From Megasphaera sp. AM44-1BH (GTDB lineage: Bacteria; Bacillota; Negativicutes; Veillonellales; Megasphaeraceae), in the NCBI RefSeq assembly GCF_003467125.1, contig NZ_QSFA01000001.1, positions 186,001 through 250,000 of the forward strand: a stretch of 64,000 nucleotides of DNA, given 5' to 3'. Positions 25,894-35,248 of the stretch are shown here, piece by piece (positions within the stretch are counted from its first letter, which is position 1; every line of letters begins with the position of its first letter). Made by a program: the position numbers and the translations under genes. The notes below the pieces were generated by a model. It had not been told where the DNA came from, did not search any database, and saw only the letters and a list, made by a program, of their open reading frames with translations.

Positions 25894-27348
25894 ATGAACA
25901 AACTGTGCAGGATACTGTCTGGCTCACTGGCTCTGCTCACACTCAGCGCACCACCGGTATTCGCTAACGAGGCAGCTCATGAATTAGTCAATACTTCGCT
26001 GCCTGTTTGGAGCATCATCCCCTTCGTCGGCATGCTCCTGTCTATTGCTATCATCCCTCTTTTCAAGGGTGAATGGTGGGAAAAGAATATGAAGTGGGTG
26101 TCCCTCGGCTGGTCGCTCATATTCCTCATCCCCTTCTCCGCAGCCTATGGTGCCGGTGAAGGCGCATTCCGCCTCCTCGAATCGGTACTGCTGGACTACA
26201 TCCCATTCATCGTTCTCCTCTATGGCCTTTTCGTCGCCGCTGGCGGCATCGTCATCAGAGGCACCCTGGCCGGCACGACCAAGATCAATGCCCTGCTACT
26301 GTTTATCGGCACAGTCCTTGCCAGCTGGATTGGTACGACCGGTGCTGCTATGCTGATGATCCGTCCTCTCATCCGGGCCAATGCATGGCGCCAGAAGAAA
26401 GTCCACATGATGGTCTTCTTCATTTTCCTCGTCGCCAATATGGGCGGCTGTCTCACACCGCTCGGCGATCCGCCGCTGTTCATGGGCTTCCAGCGTGGCG
26501 TTCCCTTTACCTGGACGTTCCACCTGCTACCCATCCTGGCGTTTAACATGATTCTTCTTTTCACGGTATTCTGCCTCATCGACCATCATTATTACAAAAA
26601 GGAAATCGCTGCCGGCCGGTCCCCTATGGACATGCAGAAAGATGGTCATAAAGAACCGATCAGCATCGAAGGGGCCCATAACCTGATTTTCATCGCCATG
26701 ATTATCGTCGGCGTACTGGCCAACGGCCTGCTTCCCGAACTGATCCCGGCCTTTGCCCACGGCGCCGGTATCCATATTTACGATGAAATCGTATTCCCCT
26801 ATGCAACGCTGGCAGAAGTCATCATTATCCTCATTGCGGCATTCCTGTCCCTGAAAACGACGAAAGAACATACCCGCGAACTCAACGAATTCACCAACGG
26901 CCCCATCATCGAAGTCGCCGTATTATTCATCGGTATCTTCATCACCATGATTCCGGCCCTCATGCTGCTCAAGACCCACGGTGCCGAACTGGGTATCAAC
27001 CAGCCCTGGCAGATGTTCTGGGCTACAGGCTTCCTCTCGTCGTTCCTGGATAACACTCCGACGTACCTCGTCTTCCTGCAGACAGCCGGTGCTCTCGGTG
27101 CTGCAACGGGTATCCAGACGTCGGTCGGTACGGTCAGCCAGATCATGCTGGAAGCTATCTCGGCCGGTGCCGTATTCATGGGTGCCAATACGTATATCGG
27201 GAATGCTCCGAACTTCATGGTCAAGGCAATCGCCGAAGAAAACAACATCAAGATGCCCAGCTTCTTTGGCTACATGGCCTGGTCCAACTCCATCCTGATC
27301 CCCGTATTTATCATCGACACATTCGTATTCTTCCTGCTTTTCATTTAA
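25894..27348 (+). CDS. Sodium:proton antiporter, NhaD-like (ion transporter superfamily)
   Basis: 484 residues with a signal-like N-terminus (CRILSGSLALLTLSAPPVFA) and about twelve membrane helices. The conserved discontinuous-helix motifs of the ion transporter superfamily are visible: CLTPLGDPPLFMGF near residue 195 and SSFLDNTPTYLVF near residue 385. NhaD members exchange Na+ or Li+ for H+. The start at 25894 follows AAAGGTGAT; a longer frame begins at 25816 without a site. An antiporter would link to the ion gradient made by Rnf, but whether Rnf here pumps Na+ or H+ cannot be read from the DNA. Confidence 0.85.
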   Translation: MNKLCRILSGSLALLTLSAPPVFANEAAHELVNTSLPVWSIIPFVGMLLSIAIIPLFKGEWWEKNMKWVSLGWSLIFLIPFSAAYGAGEGAFRLLESVLLDYIPFIVLLYGLFVAAGGIVIRGTLAGTTKINALLLFIGTVLASWIGTTGAAMLMIRPLIRANAWRQKKVHMMVFFIFLVANMGGCLTPLGDPPLFMGFQRGVPFTWTFHLLPILAFNMILLFTVFCLIDHHYYKKEIAAGRSPMDMQKDGHKEPISIEGAHNLIFIAMIIVGVLANGLLPELIPAFAHGAGIHIYDEIVFPYATLAEVIIILIAAFLSLKTTKEHTRELNEFTNGPIIEVAVLFIGIFITMIPALMLLKTHGAELGINQPWQMFWATGFLSSFLDNTPTYLVFLQTAGALGAATGIQTSVGTVSQIMLEAISAGAVFMGANTYIGNAPNFMVKAIAEENNIKMPSFFGYMAWSNSILIPVFIIDTFVFFLLFI

Positions 27349-27369
27349 GAATACAGCCAGTACAAAACG

Positions 27370-27410
27370 GCCTGCTGCATTATGGTATCTACCATGACGC
27401 AGCAGGCTAT
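27370..27410 (+). terminator. Terminator of the antiporter gene
   Basis: GCCTGCTGC (27370-27378) pairs with GCAGCAGGC (27399-27407), with an inner TATGGTA/TACCAT stem. The T run after it is weak. Confidence 0.65.
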
Positions 27411-27470
27411 TTGTATATCTTACGCCGGGTAACCGGAACGGACGGGCAGCCTCCTTCAGATTCCGGGCAT

Positions 27471-27503
27471 AAAAAAAGAACTGTCACAATCGCAACAGTT
27501 CCT
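27471..27503 (-). terminator. Terminator of the tRNA operon
   Basis: GAACTGT and ACAGTTC (27478-27501) form a stem followed by seven T on the minus strand, directly after the tRNA-Lys CCA end. Confidence 0.8.
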
Positions 27504-27506
27504 CTC

Positions 27507-27582
27507 TGGTGATCCACCCGAGATTCGAACTCGGGACACCCTGATTAAAAGTCAGGTGCTCTGCCAACTGAGCTAGTGGATC
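27507..27582 (-). tRNA. tRNA-Lys (anticodon TTT)
   Basis: 76 bases with a complete cloverleaf: acceptor GATCCAC, D-arm with GCTCAGTTGGCAGAGC, anticodon loop CTTTTAA (TTT), T-arm with GTTCGAATC, and an encoded CCA. Third gene of the His-Gln-Lys cluster. Confidence 0.97.
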
Positions 27583-27587
27583 ATGGC

Positions 27588-27662
27588 TGGCAGGGGCAGC
27601 TGGATTCGAACCAGCGCATAGCGGAGTCAAAGTCCGGTGCCTTACCACTTGGCTATACCCCT
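27588..27662 (-). tRNA. tRNA-Gln (anticodon TTG)
   Basis: 75 bases: acceptor AGGGGTA, D-arm GCCAAGTGGTAAGGC, anticodon loop CTTTGAC (TTG), T-loop GTTCGAATC, encoded CCA. It is separated from tRNA-Lys by five bases. Confidence 0.97.
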
Positions 27663-27663
27663 A

Positions 27664-27740
27664 TGGGGCGAGTATAGGGATTCGAACCCTAGCGTAACGG
27701 AGCCACAATCCGCCGTGTTAACCGCTTCACCATACCCGCC
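27664..27740 (-). tRNA. tRNA-His (anticodon GTG)
   Basis: 77 bases including the extra 5' G that pairs with the C73 discriminator, a hallmark of tRNA-His. Anticodon loop TTGTGGC (GTG), T-loop GTTCGAATC, encoded CCA. First gene of the cluster. Confidence 0.97.
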
Positions 27741-27793
27741 ATATTTTGTAGTGCTACCGGCGTATTCAGTATTGAGTGCCGATAACGTAGATA

Positions 27794-27822
27794 ATTTTAT
27801 CATTTCCCTGACGTTCTGTCAA
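27794..27822 (-). promoter_or_regulatory. Promoter of the tRNA His-Gln-Lys operon
   Basis: On the minus strand, TTGACA (27817-27822) and TAAAAT (27794-27799) are separated by 17 bases. The -35 is perfect. Transcription would start about 45 bases before tRNA-His. Confidence 0.8.
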
Positions 27823-28031
27823 TACATTTTTTACATTTTTTTGTATTTTCTCTGTGCACATGGCAAATTTATCAGCTAATAATTATTTATTAGGAATCTT
27901 TTTTCAAAAATTTTACGATATTTCATTTGAACGCTTCCTCTTTTTTTATAATATGGTAAAATATAATGTAGACTCTATCTATATAAATTTCCAGATATAG
28001 TTACTACAGACTAATTGTGTGAGGTTTATCT

Positions 28032-31000
28032 ATGAAAAATTTATTACATATCGGCATCGATATTGGTTCTACAACCGTAAAAATTGCCGTACTCGATGAA
28101 TTGAAGCACTGCCTCCACGCCTGCTACGTCCGCCATTATACGGATATCCGGCAAAAAGTCTGGGACCTGCTTGAAAACGCTTATGAAATTTTTGGCGACC
28201 GGCAGATCACCATGGCCATTACCGGTTCAGGCGGTATTGCCCTGGCAGACTATCTTGGCATTACCTTTATCCAGGAAGTCATCGCCGGCACAAAAGCCGT
28301 CCGCACGTATCATCCCCAGTCAGACGTCATCATCGAACTGGGCGGGGAAGATGCCAAAATCACATATCTTACTGGCGGTAACGAACACCGCATGAATGGC
28401 AACTGCGCCGGCGGAACAGGTGCTTTCATCGACCAGATGGCAACGCTCCTGCACACCGATGCCAGCGGCCTCAACGCGCTGGCGGAAAAGTCAGATACGC
28501 TGTATCCTATTGCAGCCCGCTGCGGTGTATTCGCCAAAACAGACGTACAGGCCCTCCTGAATGACGGGGCCAGCAAAGAAAATGTAGCGGCTTCCGTGTT
28601 CCAATCCATCGTCCTGCAGACCATCACCGGTCTTGCCTGCGGCCGTCCCATCCGCGGAACGGTCTGCTTCCTGGGCGGGCCTCTTACCTTCCTGCCCCAG
28701 CTTCGCAAGCAGTTTGCCCGGACACTGCACCTGCGCGATGATCAGGTCGTCGCGCCGGAAAATGCCCAGGTGTACGTCGCTATCGGGGCTGCTCTTGGCA
28801 GTTTCAAGGAAAAGCCCCTTTCGTTCATGCATCTCATGCGGCAGCTGAAAAACATCGATGAATCATCGTTGGCACAATCGGACCGGGTCGAACCGCTCTT
28901 TGCTTCCCAGGAAGAATTCGACGAATTCAACCACCGCCATAGCGAGCATACCGTCCCCAGGGCAGACCTGTCTGCATACCGTGGGCCCTGCTATCTCGGT
29001 CTCGATGCCGGGAGTACGACTATCAAGGCAGTCCTTCTGAGTGAAGACAACAAAATTCTCTACTCCCATTATCAGAACAACGAAGGCAGTCCCCTGAAGG
29101 CGGCCCAGAAAATCGTTGCAGAAATCTACCGGCTCCTGCCGGACGGCGCCTTCATTGCCAAATCAGGCATTACAGGATATGGCGAATTCCTGTTGAAGGA
29201 AGCCCTCCATATCGACCTGGGCGAAGTCGAAACCATAGCCCATTATAAAGCAGCCGCCCATTTCTGCCCCGACGTCGATTTCATCCTCGATATCGGCGGA
29301 CAGGACATGAAGTGCAGCCGCCTCAAAGACGGTCACATCGAAGATATCCTGCTCAATGAAGCCTGCTCATCGGGCTGCGGCTCCTTCCTCGATACCTTTG
29401 CCAAATCGCTGAATCTGTCCATCGAAGAATTTGCCAAAGCGGCACTCTTTGCTAAAAGCCCGATTGATCTGGGTTCCCGCTGCACGGTCTTCATGAATTC
29501 CAAAGTCAAACAGGCCCAGAAGGAAGGGGCGACCCTCGCTGATATCTCAGCAGGCCTCTCCTACTCGGTCATCAAGAACGCCCTGTATAAGGTCATCAAA
29601 GTAAAAGATCCAGCCAAACTGGGCAGACACATCGTAGTCCAGGGCGGTACGTTCTATAATGACGCCGTACTGCGCGCGTTCGAAAAACTGCTGGGCCGTC
29701 ACGTCATCCGTCCGGCCATTGCCGGCCTCATGGGCGCCTTCGGCATGGGCCTGATCTGCAAAGATGCCTATCACGAGGATCATGCACCATCAGCCCTGCT
29801 CAGCCGGGAAGCCCTCGATGGCCTCAAAGTGACGACATCGATCCGCCATTGCGGATTGTGCACCAATAATTGTCTTCTCACGGTCAATACCTTCAATGAC
29901 GGCCGGTCTTTCATTACAGGGAACCGCTGTGAACGGGGTGCCGCCGGATCATCGGCTAAAAAGCGCAAGCCTCTGCCGAATATGTACAAAGTGAAGTACA
30001 ATCGCCTGTTCAATCATTATAAGCCGCTGGAAGCGGAAAAGGCTCCCCGCGGTACCGTAGGCATTCCCCGCGTGCTCAATATGTACGAAGATTATCCCTT
30101 CTGGTTCACTTTCTTTACCCATCTGGGATACCGCGTCGTCCTGTCCGATCCGTCTTCCAAAAAGCTCTTTGAAAAGGCCATGGAAACGATTCCGTCCGAT
30201 TCGGCATGCTATCCGGCCAAGCTCGTTCACGGCCATATCGAAAACCTGCTGGAAAAAGGCGTCGATCGCATCTTTTACCCCTGCATCCAGAACGGACCCA
30301 AAGAAGGCAGTAAAGACAATACATTCAACTGCCCCATGGTCATGAGCTACCCGGAAGTCATCCGCAATAACATGGCCGAACGGCTGAGCGATACCAATAC
30401 GCGGTATCTCTGCCCCTTCCTGCCACTCCACGACCCGAAGCGCATCGTCCCGCGCCTGCAGGATGAACTCCGCGTCTGGGGGCTGGAAAAAGGAGAAATC
30501 AAAGAAGCCTGCGCTGCGGCCTGGAAGGAAGAAGAAGCCTACAAGCAGCAGTATTATGCCATGACCAAAGCTACGCTGGACATGCTCGCCAAAAAAGGCG
30601 AACGGGCTATCGTCCTCTGCGGCCGTCCCTATCACGTCGATCCGGAAATCAATCACGGCATCCCCGAACTTATCAACAGCCTGGGCCTCGCCGTCCTGAC
30701 CGAAGACGGCGTAGCTCCTCTGGGCCAGTTCCCGGGACACCTGCGCGTCGTAGACCAGTGGTCCTATCATTCCCGCCTCTACCGGGCAGCTCAATATATC
30801 GAACAACATGCCAACCTGGAACTGGTAGAACTGAATTCCTTCGGCTGCGGCCTCGATGCCATCGTCGCCGACCAGGTACAGGAAATCCTGGCCCATGGTC
30901 ACAAGATCCATACGCTGCTGAAAATCGATGAGGGATCCAATCTGGGCGCTATCCGCATCCGTCTCCGGTCCCTCCTGTTCGTCATGAATCACCGCAAACC

Positions 31001-32336
31001 CGTTTCGGACAAACCGGAACCGTATACCTATGAAAAGGCCATCTTTACCAAAGAAGACAAGGAAAAGGATGTCATCCTCGCACCGTCTATGACGCCGATT
31101 CATTTCCCCTTATTCAAACCGGCCTTTGACTATGAAGGATACCGGGTAGAAATGATTCATCACCAGGGACAGAAGGCAATCGACACCGGTCTGGCTTATA
31201 TCCATAACGATGCCTGCTATCCGGCCATCATGTCCCTTGGCCAGATTATTACGGCGCTCAAATCAGGCAAATACGACCTGAAACATACGTCTGTCATGAT
31301 ATCCCAGACCGGGGGCTGCTGCCGTGCCACCAACTACATAGGCATGATACGCAAGGCACTAGCCGATGCCAATCTCGGTGACGTCCCCATCCTGTCCCTC
31401 AATCTCAAAGGGCTGAACAAACAACCGGGCTTCCAGCCCCATATCGGATTCTGGCACCGCCTGGTCATGGGCATGATTTACGGTGATACCCTGCAGCAGG
31501 TCCTGTACCGGACCCGCCCTTATGAAAAGGTAAAGGGCACGGCGGAAGCACTGTTCAAGAAGTGGCAGGATAAATGCATGGCCGACCTGAAGAAGGCCGA
31601 CCGTTCCACCTTCGTGAAGAACATCCGCGCCATGGTCCAGGAATTCGATAACATCGATATGAGTGACGAAAAGAAACCCCGTATCGGCCTTGTCGGTGAA
31701 ATTTACGTCAAGTTCCATCCTATCGCCAACAATCATATCGTGCGCATGATCGAAGAAGAAGGCGGTGAAATCATCGTCTCCGGACTGGCTGATTTCTTCT
31801 TCTACGGTCTCCTCGATGACCAGTTCCGCTACAGCCATCTCTCCGGCAGCTGGTGGAACAACTTCAAGAGCAAATCCTTTGTAAAGCTGCTGGAATGGTA
31901 CCGCAAGCCCTACAGAGAAGCTGTAGCCCGGAGCCGCCATTTTGACCCCATTACGTCGATTTATGACATTGCCGAAGACGCAAAGAAATTCCTGTCTCTC
32001 GGCCATGAAGCCGGCGAAGGCTGGTTCCTGACCGGTGATATGATCGATCTGATCAAACGGGGAGCCAAAGATATCGTCTGCCTCCAGCCCTGGGCCTGCC
32101 TGCCCAACCACGTGACCGGCAAGGGCATGATCAAGACGCTGAAAGCGGCATTCCCGGAAACGAATATAGTCGCCATCGACTACGATCCCAGTGCCAGCTC
32201 GGTCAATCAGACCAACCGCCTGAAGCTGATGCTCACTACGACATTTGAAAACATCCGCGAACCGGTTGATCCCAAAGAAAAACCGACCCTTCCTTTTCTC
32301 AACGGGGTCCGTCTGAATGAAGCCATAAAAGAATAG
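28032..32336 (+). CDS. Giant fusion of two acyl-CoA-dehydratase activase domains with dehydratase-like domains
   Basis: 1434 residues. Two ASKHA ATPase domains open with HIGIDIGSTTVKIAVLD (about 6-22) and YLGLDAGSTTIKAVLL (about 319-334). The first has C125 and C164, at the spacing of the two cysteines that bind a bridging 4Fe-4S cluster in HgdC; the second has C445/C449 and a cysteine near 484. A CGLCTNNC motif near 606 follows, then a DUF2229 region (DSACYPAK with C726) and dehydratase-like regions with cysteines near 1062 (DACYPA), 1097 (GGCCRA) and 1351 (CLQPWAC). Such proteins probably couple ATP hydrolysis to low-potential electron transfer onto an iron-sulfur cluster; the substrate is unknown. 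It stands alone between the tRNAs and a terminator. Confidence 0.85.
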   Translation: MKNLLHIGIDIGSTTVKIAVLDELKHCLHACYVRHYTDIRQKVWDLLENAYEIFGDRQITMAITGSGGIALADYLGITFIQEVIAGTKAVRTYHPQSDVIIELGGEDAKITYLTGGNEHRMNGNCAGGTGAFIDQMATLLHTDASGLNALAEKSDTLYPIAARCGVFAKTDVQALLNDGASKENVAASVFQSIVLQTITGLACGRPIRGTVCFLGGPLTFLPQLRKQFARTLHLRDDQVVAPENAQVYVAIGAALGSFKEKPLSFMHLMRQLKNIDESSLAQSDRVEPLFASQEEFDEFNHRHSEHTVPRADLSAYRGPCYLGLDAGSTTIKAVLLSEDNKILYSHYQNNEGSPLKAAQKIVAEIYRLLPDGAFIAKSGITGYGEFLLKEALHIDLGEVETIAHYKAAAHFCPDVDFILDIGGQDMKCSRLKDGHIEDILLNEACSSGCGSFLDTFAKSLNLSIEEFAKAALFAKSPIDLGSRCTVFMNSKVKQAQKEGATLADISAGLSYSVIKNALYKVIKVKDPAKLGRHIVVQGGTFYNDAVLRAFEKLLGRHVIRPAIAGLMGAFGMGLICKDAYHEDHAPSALLSREALDGLKVTTSIRHCGLCTNNCLLTVNTFNDGRSFITGNRCERGAAGSSAKKRKPLPNMYKVKYNRLFNHYKPLEAEKAPRGTVGIPRVLNMYEDYPFWFTFFTHLGYRVVLSDPSSKKLFEKAMETIPSDSACYPAKLVHGHIENLLEKGVDRIFYPCIQNGPKEGSKDNTFNCPMVMSYPEVIRNNMAERLSDTNTRYLCPFLPLHDPKRIVPRLQDELRVWGLEKGEIKEACAAAWKEEEAYKQQYYAMTKATLDMLAKKGERAIVLCGRPYHVDPEINHGIPELINSLGLAVLTEDGVAPLGQFPGHLRVVDQWSYHSRLYRAAQYIEQHANLELVELNSFGCGLDAIVADQVQEILAHGHKIHTLLKIDEGSNLGAIRIRLRSLLFVMNHRKPVSDKPEPYTYEKAIFTKEDKEKDVILAPSMTPIHFPLFKPAFDYEGYRVEMIHHQGQKAIDTGLAYIHNDACYPAIMSLGQIITALKSGKYDLKHTSVMISQTGGCCRATNYIGMIRKALADANLGDVPILSLNLKGLNKQPGFQPHIGFWHRLVMGMIYGDTLQQVLYRTRPYEKVKGTAEALFKKWQDKCMADLKKADRSTFVKNIRAMVQEFDNIDMSDEKKPRIGLVGEIYVKFHPIANNHIVRMIEEEGGEIIVSGLADFFFYGLLDDQFRYSHLSGSWWNNFKSKSFVKLLEWYRKPYREAVARSRHFDPITSIYDIAEDAKKFLSLGHEAGEGWFLTGDMIDLIKRGAKDIVCLQPWACLPNHVTGKGMIKTLKAAFPETNIVAIDYDPSASSVNQTNRLKLMLTTTFENIREPVDPKEKPTLPFLNGVRLNEAIKE

Positions 32337-32339
32337 AGC

Positions 32340-32373
32340 AAAGAGACTGTCTGTACGGGCAGTCTCTTTTTTT
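32340..32373 (+). terminator. Terminator after the 1434-residue gene
   Basis: AAAGAGACTG and CAGTCTCTTT form a stem with a short loop, followed by a T run, four bases after the stop. Confidence 0.85.
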
Positions 32374-32421
32374 CAGGGCCGGGTTTTATCCACCTTTCAT
32401 CGTATATTTATCAGTTTTTTG

Positions 32422-32450
32422 TTGCTCATTTACGGCAATCAATTTATAAT
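32422..32450 (+). promoter_or_regulatory. Promoter of the purine permease gene
   Basis: TTGCTC (32422-32427) and TATAAT (32445-32450) are 17 bases apart, 50 bases before the start codon. I looked for a purine riboswitch in this leader and found none. Confidence 0.6.
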
Positions 32451-32499
32451 AAAGTATGTGTTTTATATTCATTATGTTTGTATTGAAAGGAGACATACT

Positions 32500-33894
32500 A
32501 TGCAAACGGAAACTGGTTTTCTGGACCGGATATTCCACCTGTCGGCCAATGGCACGACAGCCCGGACAGAAATGCTGGCCGGTATCACGACCTTTATGAC
32601 CATGGCTTATATCCTGGCCGTCAATCCGGCAATTTTAAGTGTCACCGGCATGGATAAAGGGGCCGTCCTCACGGCAACTGCTCTGGCCTCCTGTCTGGGT
32701 ACAGTCTTTATGGCAGCCTTTGCCAATTACCCCTTCGCGCTGGCTCCCGGCATGGGCCTCAATGCCTTTTTTGCCTTTACGGTTGTCCTCCAGATGGGCT
32801 ATTCCTGGCAAATGGCACTGGCCGCTGTCTTTATTGAAGGCATTATTTTCATCATCTTATCCCTTACGAACGTCCGCGAAGCCATCTTCAATGCCATTCC
32901 TATGACGCTGAAAAAAGCCGTCTCCGCCGGCATCGGCCTGTTCATCGCCCTTATCGGGCTTTTGAACGCCCAGATCATCGTCGCCAATCCGGCTACCAAG
33001 ATTTCTCTTTTTTCCTTTAAGCAGTCTATGGCAACGGGTACATTCCACACCGTCGGCATTACGGTCCTCATCGCTATGATTGGGATTCTCTTTACAGGCA
33101 TCCTGATGGTCAAAAAGGTGCGCGGCAATATCCTCTGGGGCATTCTGGGCACATGGATTCTGGCCGTCATCTGCGAACTGACCGGGCTCTACGTGCCGAA
33201 TCCGGAACTGAAAATGTTCAGTGTCATCCCCAACCTCTCTGCCGGTGCCGCATCGTTTGCCCCGGCCAGCCTGACGCCGATTCTGGGACAGCTCGATTTC
33301 AGCAATATATTCAGTCTCGATTTCCTGGTCGTCATGTTTGCTTTCCTCTTTGTCGATATCTTTGATACGCTGGGTACACTCATCGGGGTATCGTCCAAAG
33401 CCAATATGCTCGATGCCAATGGCAAGCTGCCCCGCATCAAAGGGGCCCTCATGGCCGATGCCTGTGCTACCACTATCGGCGCCGTCCTCGGCACGAGTAC
33501 GACGACGACCTTCGTCGAAAGTGCTACCGGCGTCAGTGAAGGCGGACGTACAGGCCTGACCGCCATGACGGTTGCCGTCCTCTTCCTGCTTTCGTTGTTC
33601 CTCTCGCCGATTTTCATGGCTATCCCGGCCTTTGCAACGGCTCCGGCCCTGGTCATCGTCGGCTTCCTCATGCTCACCTCCGTAGCCGGAATTGATTTCA
33701 ATGATTTTTCCGAATCCATTCCTGCCTACATTACCATCATCGCCATGCCCTTCTGTTACAGCATTTCCGAAGGCATTTCCTTCGGCGTCATTTCCTATGT
33801 CGTCGTCAACGTCCTGACAGGGGGACAAAAGAAAATCAGTCCTCTCATGTACATTCTGGCTGTTATCTTTGTACTAAAATATATCCTGCTATAA
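32500..33894 (+). CDS. NCS2-family purine permease (AzgA-like)
   Basis: 464 residues with about 12-14 membrane helices. The N-terminal pattern TARTEMLAGITTFMTMAYIL and the motif ANYPFALAPGMGLNAFFAFT near residue 85 place it in the AzgA branch, which imports adenine, guanine or hypoxanthine with protons. The C-terminal substrate motif GTSTTTTFVESATGVSEGGR is present near residue 330. The ATG at 32500 follows AAAGGAGA. It is flanked by terminators on both sides, so it is monocistronic. Confidence 0.93.
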   Translation: MQTETGFLDRIFHLSANGTTARTEMLAGITTFMTMAYILAVNPAILSVTGMDKGAVLTATALASCLGTVFMAAFANYPFALAPGMGLNAFFAFTVVLQMGYSWQMALAAVFIEGIIFIILSLTNVREAIFNAIPMTLKKAVSAGIGLFIALIGLLNAQIIVANPATKISLFSFKQSMATGTFHTVGITVLIAMIGILFTGILMVKKVRGNILWGILGTWILAVICELTGLYVPNPELKMFSVIPNLSAGAASFAPASLTPILGQLDFSNIFSLDFLVVMFAFLFVDIFDTLGTLIGVSSKANMLDANGKLPRIKGALMADACATTIGAVLGTSTTTTFVESATGVSEGGRTGLTAMTVAVLFLLSLFLSPIFMAIPAFATAPALVIVGFLMLTSVAGIDFNDFSESIPAYITIIAMPFCYSISEGISFGVISYVVVNVLTGGQKKISPLMYILAVIFVLKYILL

Positions 33895-33913
33895 GGAAAT
33901 ATATTTCCCTGAC

Positions 33914-33963
33914 AAAAAACGGCAGCAACATGGACTTTCAAAGCCATGTTGCTGCCGTTTTTT
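33914..33963. terminator. Bidirectional terminator between the purine permease and the M20 gene
   Basis: A long perfect stem (33914-33932 with 33944-33962) has A and T runs on opposite flanks, so it can end both convergent genes. Confidence 0.9.
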
Positions 33964-34012
33964 AGTTTTCTCCTATTCTTCTTCTATGCATGTCCCTGGG
34001 ACTATAGTCATT

Positions 34013-35206
34013 CTATCCGCCGAAAGCCTGCCGCCATGCCGCTTCCCGTTCATCTGCCGGATTTTCCCGCACCGGTTTTTCATGCAGCACATCGATAGCT
34101 ACACGGGCCATAGCCTTGGCCCCGACAAGAGCCTGTATTCTGGCATAGCGGCTCCCGGCAGCGGCGGCAAATTCCGGCGTATGGGCCGATATATCGTAGC
34201 CGATACAGAGACTGGGCTGGCTGACCCGGGTGATATAGCTCACGTTACCTACATCTGTAGAGCCTTCGGCAAAGTCGTCGTCTTTAATATCAAATTCTTC
34301 CCCGAGCTCACTGAAAGCATCGGCAAAATCGACATCGAGGCGGGGATCATTGACCATATCCATGAGCAGCGGTTCATAGTGACGCATAGTGAGCTTCGTT
34401 CCATGAGCATCGGAAACACGCTGTGCCAAAGCCTTGATCTGAGGCAGCATGGTCTGTTCCAGATACTCCGTCTTCAAGGCCCGGATAGTCGCCCGCATCA
34501 CCGCCCGGTCAGGAATAATATTGGGCGCCGTACCGCCTTCGGTAATGATAGCCCCGATGATATGGCGTTCCGTAAATGTCTGTTCCAGTTGTTTCAGCTG
34601 GCCGTAAAAATCGACAAGGGCATCGAGTGCATTGATGCCATGATAGGCCGGGTCGGCTACATGGGCCGGCTTTCCCATAAAGGTGAATTCCAGCGGATGA
34701 GTCGCATACGACGTTCCGCCCAGGGTCGTCTTATCTTCCCCGGGATGGATGATGAGCGCCGCCGTAAGATTGTCAAATACATGATGGGCACTCATATATG
34801 CCTTGCTGGCCGCCGTTTCTTCAGCGGGACAGCCATAGACATGAATCGTCGCCTCACTGGCCGCTGCGGCCGCAAAGGCAATGGCCGCTCCCACACTCAT
34901 GGCAGCAATCAGATTGTGACCGCAGCCGTGTCCGATACCGGGCAGGGCATCATATTCGGCAAGGAACCCGATATGGACGGGACCGCTGCCACAGACGGCC
35001 TCGAAAGCCGTCGGAAAAGCTTCGGGTACGCAATCGTTCACCGTAAAGCCCGCTTCTTCCAGCACACGGCGCAAATAAGCCGATGCCAGGACTTCGTGGG
35101 TCCCCAGCTCAGGATGACTGTGCAGATACTCTGCTATCCCCCAGATACACGACTCTATTTCATCAACTTTACGGTCACTGACCGCTTTCATCGTCTTTCC
35201 ATCCAT
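34013..35206 (-). CDS. M20-family amidohydrolase/peptidase
   Basis: 397 residues. Metal-binding motifs of the M20 family are visible: LAEYDALPGIGHGCGHN near residue 82-98 and the paired glutamates in GCPAEETAAS near residue 127. The dimerisation domain begins near 165. Family members cleave dipeptides or amide-linked acyl groups, such as p-aminobenzoyl-glutamate or acylated amino acids; the exact substrate is uncertain. It is the last gene of the opp operon, after an LD-carboxypeptidase, which suggests a role on cell-wall-derived peptides. Confidence 0.85.
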   Translation of the reverse strand: MDGKTMKAVSDRKVDEIESCIWGIAEYLHSHPELGTHEVLASAYLRRVLEEAGFTVNDCVPEAFPTAFEAVCGSGPVHIGFLAEYDALPGIGHGCGHNLIAAMSVGAAIAFAAAAASEATIHVYGCPAEETAASKAYMSAHHVFDNLTAALIIHPGEDKTTLGGTSYATHPLEFTFMGKPAHVADPAYHGINALDALVDFYGQLKQLEQTFTERHIIGAIITEGGTAPNIIPDRAVMRATIRALKTEYLEQTMLPQIKALAQRVSDAHGTKLTMRHYEPLLMDMVNDPRLDVDFADAFSELGEEFDIKDDDFAEGSTDVGNVSYITRVSQPSLCIGYDISAHTPEFAAAAGSRYARIQALVGAKAMARVAIDVLHEKPVRENPADEREAAWRQAFGG

Positions 35207-35248
35207 ATCCTGTCCTTCTTTCTTTGGAACTATTCTGCTGATCCGTCC

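Noticed and set aside
27500..27745. Possible attachment site for a mobile element at the tRNA cluster
   Set aside because: No integrase, no repeated tRNA 3' end and no foreign genes nearby.
32375..32499. Possible purine riboswitch before the NCS2 permease
   Set aside because: The conserved loops and P1 stem of the purine aptamer are not present.
32857..33828. 323-residue minus-strand frame opposite the purine permease
   Set aside because: Highly charged low-complexity shadow of a membrane protein gene; no support.
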